From the IMG/VR virus record IMGVR_UViG_3300048919_000123, positions 19,665-83,664 of that record: a DNA stretch of 64,000 bases. One strand, 5' to 3'. The notes under the pieces were generated by a model. The model was not told the DNA's origin, searched no databases, and was given only the letters and a program-made list of their open reading frames with translations. A program made the translations under genes and the position numbers. Origin of the DNA: a virus. Below, one piece after another: positions 9,086 through 17,533 of the stretch. Numbering within the stretch: position 1 is the stretch's first letter; each line of letters begins with the position of its first letter.

Positions 9086-10261
9086 TTAGGCCTCGAGGCT
9101 CAGCACCGACCAGGCTTCGTCGTACAGACGGGTAGCCATTTCGCCATAGTCCACGCGGAAACCGGTGGCTTTGCGCATCACGAACTCTTCGATGGCGTCA
9201 TACGCCGCCGAGATGTTCACGAAACGCTGGATGGCGTAGCGCGGGTCGAAGCCAACCAGCAGACCGGCGCCGAACATGTCTGGTTCGAACGGGGTGATGC
9301 GTGGTTGGGTCAGGCCCAGGTTCATGCCAGCCCACGGAGTGGCGATCTTCGAGTTGTCGGTGCCGGTGTTCTTCGGCGCCAGACCTTCGTCGACGTCCAG
9401 CGCGGTGTCGATGTCGGTCAACACCTGGCTGATGTTGGCGGTTTTGCGCATGCTGAACAGCCACTTGATGTAGGCACGCTTGGTGATCACGCCATCAGCA
9501 ACGATGGACGAGTCAAACTGGCTGGCCTTCAGGATCGGCAGCGGATCCATGTCCAGGTCAGTATCGCCCAGAACCATGGATTTCAGTTGCTCACCTACGC
9601 GACGGATCTTGTCACCGCGCGACTGTGCTTCCATGACGATACGCACCAGGTCGATGGTGGTAGCAGCCATGGCTTCGTTCGCGATCATCAGACCAATCGA
9701 ATTGGTTGGGATCTTGAACGATTTTTGGCCGGTGCTGATGGAAACCATGGTTTCCGGCAGCGCCATCTGCACGATACGACCGCTGCGGCTGCCTTCAGGC
9801 GCCGAAGTGTCGATGATTGGCTGCTCAGCCTTCATGCCGTTGATGTTGCGACTGGTGGCAATGAAGGATTCCCAGATCGACAGGATGTCAGAACCGTCAT
9901 CACGCAAGGTGTTGGCGTTCATGGTTTCCAGGATCAGCTGCGGGTACAGCAGGCGCGCGCCGAGGGAGCTGTCGTTGCCGTCCGGGCGACGGAAGCCGTC
10001 AGCCTGGGTCAGGCCGGCGATCTGTGCCATGGTCAGCGCTGGGCCAACACGCGAGTCCGCATCCATCATGCCGGCGTTGGTCATCATCTGGTCGATCGGG
10101 TCGCCCATGGTGACATCAAAGTCGGAAGCCAGGGTACGGATGTACTGGCGAAGATCCATGCCAGCGGCAGCGGCCTGGGCGTAAAGCTCGACGTTCGCGT
10201 CGAGGCTCTTTTCAACCTGTTTGCCATTGTCGTTGGCGACGTATTTCAGGGTGCATTGCAT
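9086..10261 (-). CDS. Major capsid protein (HK97-type fold expected)
   Basis: 391 aa from the ATG at 10261 (MQCTLKYVANDNGKQVEKS), chosen over an upstream in-frame codon because CAAGGAA lies in the right place and the upstream start would run deep into the previous gene. Alternating beta and helical segments are compatible with an HK97-type capsid subunit. The C-terminus ends in a helical domain with RVDYGEMATRLYDEAWSVLS. It follows the protease-scaffold and decoration genes and is itself followed by a terminator, as usual for capsid genes. Assignment is by order, size and composition. Confidence 0.85.
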   Translation of the reverse strand: MQCTLKYVANDNGKQVEKSLDANVELYAQAAAAGMDLRQYIRTLASDFDVTMGDPIDQMMTNAGMMDADSRVGPALTMAQIAGLTQADGFRRPDGNDSSLGARLLYPQLILETMNANTLRDDGSDILSIWESFIATSRNINGMKAEQPIIDTSAPEGSRSGRIVQMALPETMVSISTGQKSFKIPTNSIGLMIANEAMAATTIDLVRIVMEAQSRGDKIRRVGEQLKSMVLGDTDLDMDPLPILKASQFDSSIVADGVITKRAYIKWLFSMRKTANISQVLTDIDTALDVDEGLAPKNTGTDNSKIATPWAGMNLGLTQPRITPFEPDMFGAGLLVGFDPRYAIQRFVNISAAYDAIEEFVMRKATGFRVDYGEMATRLYDEAWSVLSLEA

Positions 10262-10298
10262 GATTTCGATTCCTTGAAAAATTGGTCGGATTCGGCGA

Positions 10299-10757
10299 TT
10301 AACCGACACGTTCCAGGAGGACAGTGGTGCCCGCGGCGCCGGTGGTGTACACGCGGATCACCTTGTATTTCCAGATTGCCGGGGTGCCTTTCTTCACCTG
10401 CGGCAGGCCCTTGGTGCCCAGAGCCAGCTGAGCGCCAGCAACCACCAGGTCGCCGAACACCAGCGGGGTAGCTACGCCAGCGGCAACCTGCGCTTCAACG
10501 CGGAAGCCGGTATCCGGACGCTGCACACCGCCGACAACAAAACCATTGGCGGTAGGGCCCTGGTCGATGTTGTCGAGGAACCCTTCCAGCTCGTCACCGT
10601 CGGAGGCCAGCACGTAGTTGGACAGTGCGCCCATCTTCATTGCCTTGCCCACGTCCTTGTCGGTGTAGTTCTGGCCAGCGGCCGAACCCAACTTGGCGGT
10701 GACGACGTTCAGGCGCTCAGGAAGAACCACGAGCACGTTGAATTTAAAGTCAGCCAT
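10299..10757 (-). CDS. Putative capsid decoration protein
   Basis: 152 aa, beta-rich and Gly/Ala/Val-rich (VEAQVAAGVATPLVFGDLVV), with no enzyme motif. It lies between the protease-scaffold gene and the capsid gene, the position of lambda gpD. ATG at 10757 with GGAGAA upstream. It does not closely resemble gpD in sequence as far as I can tell, so the decoration role is inferred from position and composition. Confidence 0.6.
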   Translation of the reverse strand: MADFKFNVLVVLPERLNVVTAKLGSAAGQNYTDKDVGKAMKMGALSNYVLASDGDELEGFLDNIDQGPTANGFVVGGVQRPDTGFRVEAQVAAGVATPLVFGDLVVAGAQLALGTKGLPQVKKGTPAIWKYKVIRVYTTGAAGTTVLLERVG

Positions 10758-10769
10758 GACTGATTCTCC

Positions 10770-12239
10770 TTACTTTTTCGCAGCGTTGAGTTGAGTAACT
10801 TTTTGGCGCAGGCCGGATGCGAGGGGCTGGGAGGCTTCCTCGATCGGGGTGTCTTTCGACTTCTGCTCGGTTGGGAACAGCTTGGCCATCTTGTTCTGCA
10901 GGTCGTTGAACTGCGTGATGATTTCAGAGGCCGAGTTTTTCTCAACCTGCGGGCTACCGGTGGCAACCTGCAGTTTTTTGACCGCTTGCTGAGCGACCAC
11001 AATCAGGGTGTCAGTCTGACCTTTGGCCTCGGTGAGCGCGCTTTCGGCTTTGGCCAGTCGTTCGGTCAGATCTTCGACCTTGGCTTCCAGCTTGCCGTTT
11101 TCCTTGAGTGCGTTGGTCAAGGTTTTGGCGTCGAAACCGGTGCCGGTGACTTCAGGGTCATCGCCGTTTTCTTTGTCCGCGGCTTCCTTGGCCAGGCGCT
11201 CAGCTTCAGCGTCGTCCTTTTCTTTCTGAGCAGCAGCTTCCTTATCGGCAGCTTCCTGCAGGGCAGCAACGTCTTTCTCGTACTGCGCCAGCTCAGCTTT
11301 GGTGAGCACGTCTTTTGGAGCCGCGCCCGCTTCGATCTGAGCGAGTTTTGCTTCGGAGATCTTCATCTCGAATTTCCTTTTATCGCCAGTAGTGTTTGCG
11401 GACGCGCCGCTGTTAATGAGGTCATCCAGAGATGCAATCCGGTCGACCAGCCCATTTTTCACGGCCTTCGCTGCGAAAAAGGTTTTACCGTCAGCCCAAT
11501 CTTTGTAGTCGTCGAGACTCACCTTGCGCTGCGCGGAAATGTGGTTGAGGAAGAAGGCGTTGGTCTCCTTCAGATTTTCCTGAAGGTACTTCTTGTCCGA
11601 CTCGCTCAGTTCCTCGTAGGGGTTGCCCACCGCCTTGAACTCACCTTCCTTGAGGACGGTGAATTTCATGCCGAAATTTTCTTCGGTGTTGGCCAGGGTG
11701 CGCACCACGGCGATCACGCCAATGGAGCCGACTTCGGCCATCTTGCTGGCTGTCACCCGGTCAGCGCTGGACATGATCCAGTAGCTGGCAGAGAACGACG
11801 CGCTGTCAGTGTGGGCGCGGATCTGCATGCCATTCTGTTGCATGCGGGCCATCTGCTCAGTCACGGTGTTCAGGCCGCTGACCGCGCCACCGCCACTGTT
11901 GTGGTCGAAGATCACGTCGGTGTGGCCCGACTCAGCCAGGATCGCCAGCGCGTCGTTGATCGCCTCGTAGCTGGTGATCTCACCGGGGAACCACTGGTGG
12001 TAGCGGCGGTACGACGGGGTCAGAGATCCGTGGATCTTCAGCACCGCAGTTTCACCTACTTTTTCCAGCAGATACAGGCCCTTACGGCGAGTATTTACAC
12101 CGAAATCTGGGTCGAGTTCTTCGCGGTCTTCGTCATACGGGTAGTTGGAGTACGCCTCTTTGTCGAAGGTGTACTTCATCTCGTAGCTGCACCACGCCTC
12201 GTAGGCCTTCTCGTTGCCCAGCCAAATTTCTACTGCCAT
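10770..12239 (-). CDS. Prohead protease (S49/SppA-like) fused to scaffold domain
   Basis: 489 aa from ATG 12239, which has AAGGAG seven bases upstream. Residues about 60-260 are an S49 peptidase: FDHNSGGGAVSGL, the nucleophile region DSASFSASYW with Ser150, GSIGVI, and FKAVGNPYEELSESDK with Lys202. The 52-residue Ser-Lys spacing equals that of Bacillus SppA. Residues about 290-489 are Ala/Glu/Lys-rich coiled coil, with a gap of low complexity, as in lambda gpC/Nu3-type proteins where protease and scaffold are joined. It would direct capsid assembly and then cleave the scaffold. An internal start giving scaffold alone is possible (Met near 11365) but unproven. Confidence 0.9.
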   Translation of the reverse strand: MAVEIWLGNEKAYEAWCSYEMKYTFDKEAYSNYPYDEDREELDPDFGVNTRRKGLYLLEKVGETAVLKIHGSLTPSYRRYHQWFPGEITSYEAINDALAILAESGHTDVIFDHNSGGGAVSGLNTVTEQMARMQQNGMQIRAHTDSASFSASYWIMSSADRVTASKMAEVGSIGVIAVVRTLANTEENFGMKFTVLKEGEFKAVGNPYEELSESDKKYLQENLKETNAFFLNHISAQRKVSLDDYKDWADGKTFFAAKAVKNGLVDRIASLDDLINSGASANTTGDKRKFEMKISEAKLAQIEAGAAPKDVLTKAELAQYEKDVAALQEAADKEAAAQKEKDDAEAERLAKEAADKENGDDPEVTGTGFDAKTLTNALKENGKLEAKVEDLTERLAKAESALTEAKGQTDTLIVVAQQAVKKLQVATGSPQVEKNSASEIITQFNDLQNKMAKLFPTEQKSKDTPIEEASQPLASGLRQKVTQLNAAKK

Positions 12240-12249
12240 GCCAGGCTCC

Positions 12250-13713
12250 TTATTGGTCTGCACCACCGGTCTGTGCCGGGGTGTCTGGCGCCAGTGCCGC
12301 GCCGGTCGATGATGTGCGATCGGTTGCCGTCGCGTCGGAGGCAGCCTTGGCGTAGAAGTGGGTTCCCGCCAGCAAAGCCTGCAATCCTTGAGGCCGGATG
12401 CCGAGTTCCCAGCAAGCGTGCGCGTCGTTGATCACACCAAAGCTGAGCAGCTCCAGCACGCGCTTCTGGCGAGTGCCGAGGTAGGCTTCCAGCTCGATCT
12501 CCGGACGCAGGTTGATCGGTAAAAATTCGAAGGCGACATAGCCGTCTACGCCATACAGCCGGCAGGCCAGGGTCAGCGCGCGGGACATCACCTCTTCCAC
12601 CGGCGGGCGAGTGCCTTGCACCACCTGCAGGTAGATCAGCGTCTCGGCATTGGACAGACCCTGGCCGCCCGATGCGCGCAGCCCGGACACAGAGGCCGGG
12701 GTCTTCAGCGAAGCACCGAGCATGTTGCCCAGCGTGGTCAGCATCGAGCTGTAGTCGGCCTTGTTGCCGCCGGTGTCCTTGACGTCGTAGACCACGCTGT
12801 CGTAGGTCACCACCGCATCTTCCGGCTCCAGGCCCGCCAGTGCTTCCTGCACTTCCTGCAGCACCTGGTTGAACAGCTCGCCCATTTTCTTCGGGTCGTT
12901 GCGGGTCTTCTCGTCGGCAGCCTTGCTGATCTTCTCGCTGACAATGGTCGCGATCAGACGGCTATGCCCGGTGCGGTTCAGCGCCCGGTGCATGTCTTCG
13001 ATGAACCCGTTGAAGTTCATGACCTGTGACAGACCCGGGCGCAGCAAGCTGACCGAGTAGGCTTCGTCTGGGTTGCGGTTATGTTCGGAGATGAACACCG
13101 TGGGGATGTTCAGAACAATGTCACCGCCGTCCTGAGTGGGGTAGCGCCCTCCTTGGCCATCAGCTTCCCATTCCACTGTCGAGTAACCGATCGGCACCAG
13201 CCGCTCGGGCCCGAACTCTGCATCCAGCACAAGCTCAAGACCACAACCCCCTGTCGTGATCACATCCGTTTGAGTGCTCGACAACAGCGACTGCATCCCT
13301 GGCTTATCGTTGTATCCCTTGCTGTAATCATGCAGCGTCGAGAATCGATCCATGATGCTGTAAGCCAGTGCCATGACCTCGGTGCTCATCATGCCCGTGG
13401 AGTCATAGCCGGCGAGTCTGAAGCCTGCACCTACCGAGATGGCCGCCATCGAGTTCGCCGCCGAGCTGAACATCCCGTCTTCACGGGTCAGCAGGCGGAT
13501 GATTTCGTTGACGTCGGTGCGGGAGCTGATGTTGTTGATCGCGTTCTGGTTGAACGTTTTCAACGTGTTGGTGATTGCAGACCCTTTTTTCTGGTCTGAG
13601 CCTGGGCGCTTGGCACGCGCTTTACCTGCGAGATTTCGGGTCGGCAAGATCACGTCGGCACCCGTCGCGGCGTACCTCGATCCTTTCGTGCCCGGTGTCT
13701 GCTTGGTAGCCAT
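12250..13713 (-). CDS. Portal protein
   Basis: 487 aa. It forms the dodecameric ring through which DNA enters the head. The N-terminus is basic and disordered. The core contains helical stem-type segments and portal-like stretches such as SLLRPGLSQVMNFNGFIEDM and GNMLGASLKTPASVSGLRAS, followed by an acidic barrel region and a Ser/Thr/Ala-rich tail. It lies between the large terminase and the prohead protease, the canonical portal position. ATG at 13713; the stop lies eleven bases before the protease start. Confidence 0.88.
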   Translation of the reverse strand: MATKQTPGTKGSRYAATGADVILPTRNLAGKARAKRPGSDQKKGSAITNTLKTFNQNAINNISSRTDVNEIIRLLTREDGMFSSAANSMAAISVGAGFRLAGYDSTGMMSTEVMALAYSIMDRFSTLHDYSKGYNDKPGMQSLLSSTQTDVITTGGCGLELVLDAEFGPERLVPIGYSTVEWEADGQGGRYPTQDGGDIVLNIPTVFISEHNRNPDEAYSVSLLRPGLSQVMNFNGFIEDMHRALNRTGHSRLIATIVSEKISKAADEKTRNDPKKMGELFNQVLQEVQEALAGLEPEDAVVTYDSVVYDVKDTGGNKADYSSMLTTLGNMLGASLKTPASVSGLRASGGQGLSNAETLIYLQVVQGTRPPVEEVMSRALTLACRLYGVDGYVAFEFLPINLRPEIELEAYLGTRQKRVLELLSFGVINDAHACWELGIRPQGLQALLAGTHFYAKAASDATATDRTSSTGAALAPDTPAQTGGADQ

Positions 13714-13814
13714 GCCGTATCGTCTTCCCTAGAGATGGCGCGAGTTTAGTTGGCCAACGGCCTGAAATACAAGGGTTCTTTTCTCGCTACTTAACGCGAT
13801 ACTTGAAGTACATA

Positions 13815-13844
13815 GGGATAACTCGCTGCTTAGCGAGTTATCCC
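13815..13844 (-). repeat. Palindromic element overlapping the terminase stop
   Basis: GGGATAACTCGCT, loop GCTT, AGCGAGTTATCCC: thirteen perfect pairs. The terminase TAA stop lies in the loop. It is a member of a family of CTCGCTA/TAGCGAG elements found at gene-block borders in this window. A partial second copy (TCTCGCTACTTAACGCGATA) follows at about 13782-13801, within the 116-nt gap before the portal gene. Confidence 0.8.
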
Positions 13845-15623
13845 CTTGCGTTTAGCAAACCCGAACATTCCCTGCAGGACGTGCTGGATCTCACCCTCTT
13901 CCGGCTTTTCCACCACAGCGCTGCCGAGTTTCACCTTCGACGTGCCTGGCATCACGCCGACCACGCTGTGGTCTTCGAACTGGTCGCAGGCGATGGCCGC
14001 GATGTTGGCGTAGTTCAGCGCGTGCACCCAGTGATCCTGCTTGTTGGTCTTGATGAACTTCTCGGTGATCTGCCCATCGTTGCCGCGCTCGCGCACCTTC
14101 TTGGTGGTCTCCAGATGCTTGAACAGCTCGATGCGCAAATCATCCCTGTGCGGGTAGTGGCACTCGCCCGCGTTGTGCTGGTTCAGCAGCAGGGTCAGGG
14201 TCTTCGTCCGGTCAGCGTTGATCACCTCGCCCTCGGTCTTCTCCACGATCGGCAGGAAGCCTGGCAGGTTGCTGACGTAGACCACCGCCTGGATGCCGTG
14301 GCGCGCGTTCACCAGCATGTTCACCAGTGTGATGTCGGGGCCGGCGTCGATGCACAGCTTGCGCATGTTGAAGAAGTCGTAGCGCTCCAGCACCTTCTCG
14401 TAGGCGGGGTCGCTTTTGGTGTTGGCGATCTTCTCCATCCACACGACGTGCCAGCCACCCGGCACCTTCACCTTCACCACGAAGTGCAGGATCTTGCCGA
14501 TGTCCATGCCGCCGACGGTGCCGCACGGGATGATGCACTGGTTGAAGATCCACAGGTCGACGTCACAGGTCTTGGTGCGGTGCTCGGCGGTGACGATGAA
14601 GCTGTTTTCCGAGTCGGAGAAGGGCAGCCCGAGCACGAAGTTGAAGAAGTCGGACTTCAGCGGGTAGGCCTCGAACTGGGCGAAGATGTTCGGCGGCGTG
14701 TTGTACTTCGGCACGTCCCACGGGTTCACCTGGTAGCTGTGGTTCCAGTTGTCCGGCTTCTTCGCCACCCACTGGCGCCGCGCCGGGTTGACCAGCGATG
14801 GCCACAGATCCTTGTGGCAGGACGGGCAGCGCATCCACGCTGTCTGCACGTCGATGCGTTCGTCATCGAGGTTGTCCCGGCCGAACTCCAGCAGCGACTT
14901 GTCCCAGCCTGGCAGGATCATATCTTCGAGGAAACTCGGGTTCACCCAGGTCTCGCAGCGCTCGCACTTGCACATGTAGTAACGCTGGTCGCCGGCCTGA
15001 AAGCCGACGTCGATGCCGAAGCCATCCACCGTCGGCGTGGAGAATCGATAGCGGTAGCCACGGTTGCCTTGGGCATCGACGGTCTTGGCGTGTCGGATAC
15101 GGGAGTTCAGCTTGCCGAGCACGACCTCGTTGGAGAAGTCGGTTTCGTCGGAGATGATCATCTCGGCCGGTACGGAAATCGCCGCGTTGGCGCCGTAGGT
15201 GCCGATGATGTACAGGAAGTTGCGGCCGATCTTCTTCATGCCCGCCGCGTCGGAGCCGGCCTTGACCAGCGCCGAGTAGAACTCGCTCTGCTCCACGGCG
15301 CCGTCGATCCGGTCTTTGGAAAACTTGGTGGCCATCTCCTTGGTCGGCTGGCTGAACATCACCCGGATGTTCTTCATCACCGCAAGGATCGCCAGGGTCT
15401 TCTGCACCATCATCTCGGTCAGGCCGACCTGCGAGCACTTGCGCACGTCGATCCGCTGCGAGGTGTCCTTCACGATATCGATCTGAAATTCGTGGTCGTC
15501 GAAGGAGAACTTCTCCCCCTCGACCATCCCGTATTTCAAGATGGTCTGATCCAGTTCCTTCATGCCCTCTTCGCGGCTGAGGGCCATTCTGAACCGTTCT
15601 GCTACCGATCCCTGGTCGCTCAA
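13830..15623 (-). CDS. Terminase large subunit (GpA-like)
   Basis: 597-aa packaging motor and nuclease. The ATPase domain has a deviant Walker A region RKCSQVGLTEMMVQK (about 61-75), then FSQPTKEMATKFSKDRI, and Walker B MIISDETDF (about 155-163). A zinc-binding pair CKCERC and CPSC (about 225-270) is typical of GpA-type terminases. The nuclease part shows GGMDIGK, CIDAGPD and a late QDHWVHALNY. The likely start is a TTG at 15623 preceded by AAAGGA; the next ATG lies twelve codons inside. The gene follows a 142-aa gene by five bases. Confidence 0.93.
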   Translation of the reverse strand: MSDQGSVAERFRMALSREEGMKELDQTILKYGMVEGEKFSFDDHEFQIDIVKDTSQRIDVRKCSQVGLTEMMVQKTLAILAVMKNIRVMFSQPTKEMATKFSKDRIDGAVEQSEFYSALVKAGSDAAGMKKIGRNFLYIIGTYGANAAISVPAEMIISDETDFSNEVVLGKLNSRIRHAKTVDAQGNRGYRYRFSTPTVDGFGIDVGFQAGDQRYYMCKCERCETWVNPSFLEDMILPGWDKSLLEFGRDNLDDERIDVQTAWMRCPSCHKDLWPSLVNPARRQWVAKKPDNWNHSYQVNPWDVPKYNTPPNIFAQFEAYPLKSDFFNFVLGLPFSDSENSFIVTAEHRTKTCDVDLWIFNQCIIPCGTVGGMDIGKILHFVVKVKVPGGWHVVWMEKIANTKSDPAYEKVLERYDFFNMRKLCIDAGPDITLVNMLVNARHGIQAVVYVSNLPGFLPIVEKTEGEVINADRTKTLTLLLNQHNAGECHYPHRDDLRIELFKHLETTKKVRERGNDGQITEKFIKTNKQDHWVHALNYANIAAIACDQFEDHSVVGVMPGTSKVKLGSAVVEKPEEGEIQHVLQGMFGFAKRKGITR

Positions 15624-15628
15624 AGTCG

Positions 15629-16057
15629 TTATTCCTTTGGAGGTCTTGGCTGAGGCTCTCGGTGGAGAATGCCGGTGGGTTCACCCATCAGGGCGAAGGG
15701 TGCTTTACTCAAGAATCCGCCGCAGGCGTACCCTTCCTTTAGCTTTTGCGAGATGAAGTCGATGTCGAGCTGCGACACACTTGACCGGTGTCTGCTCAGG
15801 ATCTCGGTCACTTCGGCGACGTCGTCCTGCATCTTGCGCTGTTTGATCTCGTTCAGCTCGTAGGACGCCACCTTGGCTTTGAGCATCGCCATCTGCTCGG
15901 ACATCGCCTGAAGGATCTCCGGGGTGATCTCCTGGTACTGGGTGCCCGCGTCGATGGTGTCGCTGTAGCGCCGCCCCGGGTAGATAATTGGCCCGACCTC
16001 GACGAACAGCTTGCGACCGAACAGCCCGCCGGTCTTGAATCGCCCTGTCCATTTCAT
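15629..16057 (-). CDS. Hypothetical protein of the packaging operon
   Basis: 142 aa from an ATG at 16057 that overlaps the stop of the upstream gene (ATGA). A longer in-frame reading upstream is only the shadow of that gene. It has a short basic N-terminus (MKWTGRFKTGGLFGRKLFVE), a helical middle (ITPEILQAMSEQMAMLKAKV) and a Pro-rich tail. It lies directly upstream of the large terminase. Not recognised; an accessory packaging role is inferred from coupling only. Confidence 0.75.
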   Translation of the reverse strand: MKWTGRFKTGGLFGRKLFVEVGPIIYPGRRYSDTIDAGTQYQEITPEILQAMSEQMAMLKAKVASYELNEIKQRKMQDDVAEVTEILSRHRSSVSQLDIDFISQKLKEGYACGGFLSKAPFALMGEPTGILHREPQPRPPKE

Positions 16058-16692
16058 TTGAGTTCCCTCGCGGCTTTGCGCTCTTCTTCCTCGAGGAGCA
16101 GCAGCACCTCGTCCTGTTTGTCCCGGGGCAGCGACTCCACCACCTTCATCAGGCTCATCTCCAGGCGCTGCACGCGAGCCAGGGTGATGACCTTCGGCAG
16201 ATCCTTGACCAGCATGCCGATCACTTTCATGGACATATTCAGCGCGTCCTTCACGCCGATGTCCAGACCGTGGTTGTGTTTGGCAGTGCCGTCCGGGTTC
16301 ACCACTCGTTGGCACACCGCGTCGATCAGCGCCAGCTGCTGCTTGAACGTGACCAGCACCGACGCATCCAGCCCGGCCATCTGCGCCACCAGCGCGCGCT
16401 TGCTGCTGGCCGGCATGGCTTCGATCAGGTGCAGCAGCACCGGCTCGGGCAGCATGTCGTTCTTCATCTGCATGCAGATCAGTTCGATGGCGTCGAACGC
16501 TTCCCGGTCGCCCCATTTGAGCGTGGCCATGTTCGTGACTTCCACCGGCCGCGCCATCGGCTTATACGTCTTCGGGTGCACGCTGTCTGGCGCCAAGGCT
16601 TCAGGGGTCGGATCCCAGCCAGGGTCTCCCTCACCGAGGGTGATGCCTGGCGTGGCTGGATCAGATGTCGTGGCAATGCGTCGGCTGGCCAT
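16054..16692 (-). CDS. Candidate small terminase subunit or packaging-associated protein
   Basis: 212 aa, disordered for the first 45 residues, then mostly helical, with a charged coiled-coil C-terminus (SLPRDKQDEVLLLLEEEERK). It lies two genes upstream of the large terminase and overlaps its neighbours on both sides (TGATG and ATGA). Small terminase subunits are commonly found here and are helical, but I see no convincing helix-turn-helix, so the assignment is tentative. Confidence 0.45.
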   Translation of the reverse strand: MASRRIATTSDPATPGITLGEGDPGWDPTPEALAPDSVHPKTYKPMARPVEVTNMATLKWGDREAFDAIELICMQMKNDMLPEPVLLHLIEAMPASSKRALVAQMAGLDASVLVTFKQQLALIDAVCQRVVNPDGTAKHNHGLDIGVKDALNMSMKVIGMLVKDLPKVITLARVQRLEMSLMKVVESLPRDKQDEVLLLLEEEERKAARELK

Positions 16693-16982
16693 CAGTAATC
16701 AACCTCCACCACCAGCAGTTTGGAGGGGGTGAAGTGCAGCAGCTCTCGGCTCGGGATCACCACTGGGCTGCCCTGGATTGGCTTGGTGTTGACCCGGGCC
16801 TTGTGGTGGCGCATCTCGAACTTGCCGAACTCGCGCAGGGTGAGTTTGTCGCGGTCGGTGGCCAGCTGAACGATTCCCTGCAGGACGGTTTCGACGTAGA
16901 CCTTCGCTTCCTTCTTGGTGATCTGGCAGTTTTCGGCCACCAGCGCGATCAGGTCTTGGATGTTGGCAGTTGGGCTTGGCAT
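16692..16982 (-). CDS. HU/IHF-family DNA-binding protein
   Basis: 96 aa. It begins with the HU-type helical dimerisation region (NIQDLIALVAENCQITKKEA), followed by the family signature LREFGKFEMRHHKAR and the DNA-clasping arm with the intercalating-proline context GSPVVIPSRELLHFTPSK. The protein should bend DNA as a dimer. It heads the packaging operon, and IHF assists cos cleavage in lambda, so a phage-encoded bender for packaging or genome compaction is plausible. It is translationally coupled to the next gene (TGATG). Confidence 0.9.
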   Translation of the reverse strand: MPSPTANIQDLIALVAENCQITKKEAKVYVETVLQGIVQLATDRDKLTLREFGKFEMRHHKARVNTKPIQGSPVVIPSRELLHFTPSKLLVVEVDY

Positions 16983-17371
16983 GGTCTGGAATCCGTTCGT
17001 TGAAAGAGGCGTCGGCGAGGGCTTCTTGCCCCGTTACAGCACACGTTGGCCGTTATCCGTGGGTCTATCGAGGATGAGGTAACTCTGGGTCACGGGCCGA
17101 CTTAACTCGGAGATTAGCGGGGTTTTGAGGCAAAAGAAAGCCCCGCTTTACGGGCGGGGCTTTCAGTGTGTCAGTGACCAGGTGCCTCGCAGCGCTGTCG
17201 GGTGTGGTCGGGTAGCTACTCCTCCCATACTGTGCCGAAGCTTACTGTGCCCGCGGCTTACTGCGCGCTTTCCTGATCTACCGCACTTCAGTCCAGGTCG
17301 CCGGTGCCATTTCATCTCCGGCTTTGGGGCATACACCCTGCGCAATGGCTGACGCTTTCAACCTGGAACTC
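16983..17371. other. Gene-free control interval between tRNA-Gln and HU gene
   Basis: 389 nt without a credible gene. It holds a bidirectional terminator (17136-17164) and, on the minus strand, the sequence CCCCGCTAATCTCCGAG at about 17106-17122, which resembles a copy at 17516-17532. The rest (17165-17371) has no feature I can support. Confidence 0.6.
17136..17164. terminator. Bidirectional intrinsic terminator
   Basis: GAAAGCCCCGC, seven-base loop, GCGGGGCTTTC: eleven perfect pairs, followed on the minus strand by TTTTGCC. It would end transcripts coming leftward through the tRNA before the HU/packaging operon begins. Confidence 0.85.
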
Positions 17372-17450
17372 TGGAAGAGGGTCAAGGATTCGAACCTTGG
17401 ATAGCCGGTGTCAAAGACCGGTGCCTTAAGCCAGACTTGGCGAACCCTCT
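17372..17450 (-). tRNA. tRNA-Gln (anticodon UUG)
   Basis: A complete cloverleaf on the minus strand: acceptor stem AGAGGGT/ACCCTCT, D arm, anticodon stem CCGGT/ACCGG with loop CTTTGAC giving anticodon TTG, and T arm CAAGG-TTCGAAT-CCTTG. The 3' CCA is encoded (TCCA). The tRNA reads CAA (and CAG by wobble). It stands between a 220-aa gene and a terminator. Confidence 0.95.
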
Positions 17451-17533
17451 GAAATTTGTTGAGACATCCTTGTCTCACGAAACCGTCCTGCCCACTCGCA
17501 ACTCGCCTTGGAGTAGCCCGGAGATTAGCGAGA

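Noticed and set aside
10262-10309. A longer start for the major capsid protein (MSVNRRIRPIFQG)
   Set aside because: It would overlap the preceding gene and lacks a ribosome site, whereas ATG 10261 has CAAGGAA at good spacing.
13803-15653. A 616-codon open frame opposite the terminase gene
   Set aside because: His/Val/Asp-rich shadow sequence; the minus strand carries all terminase motifs.
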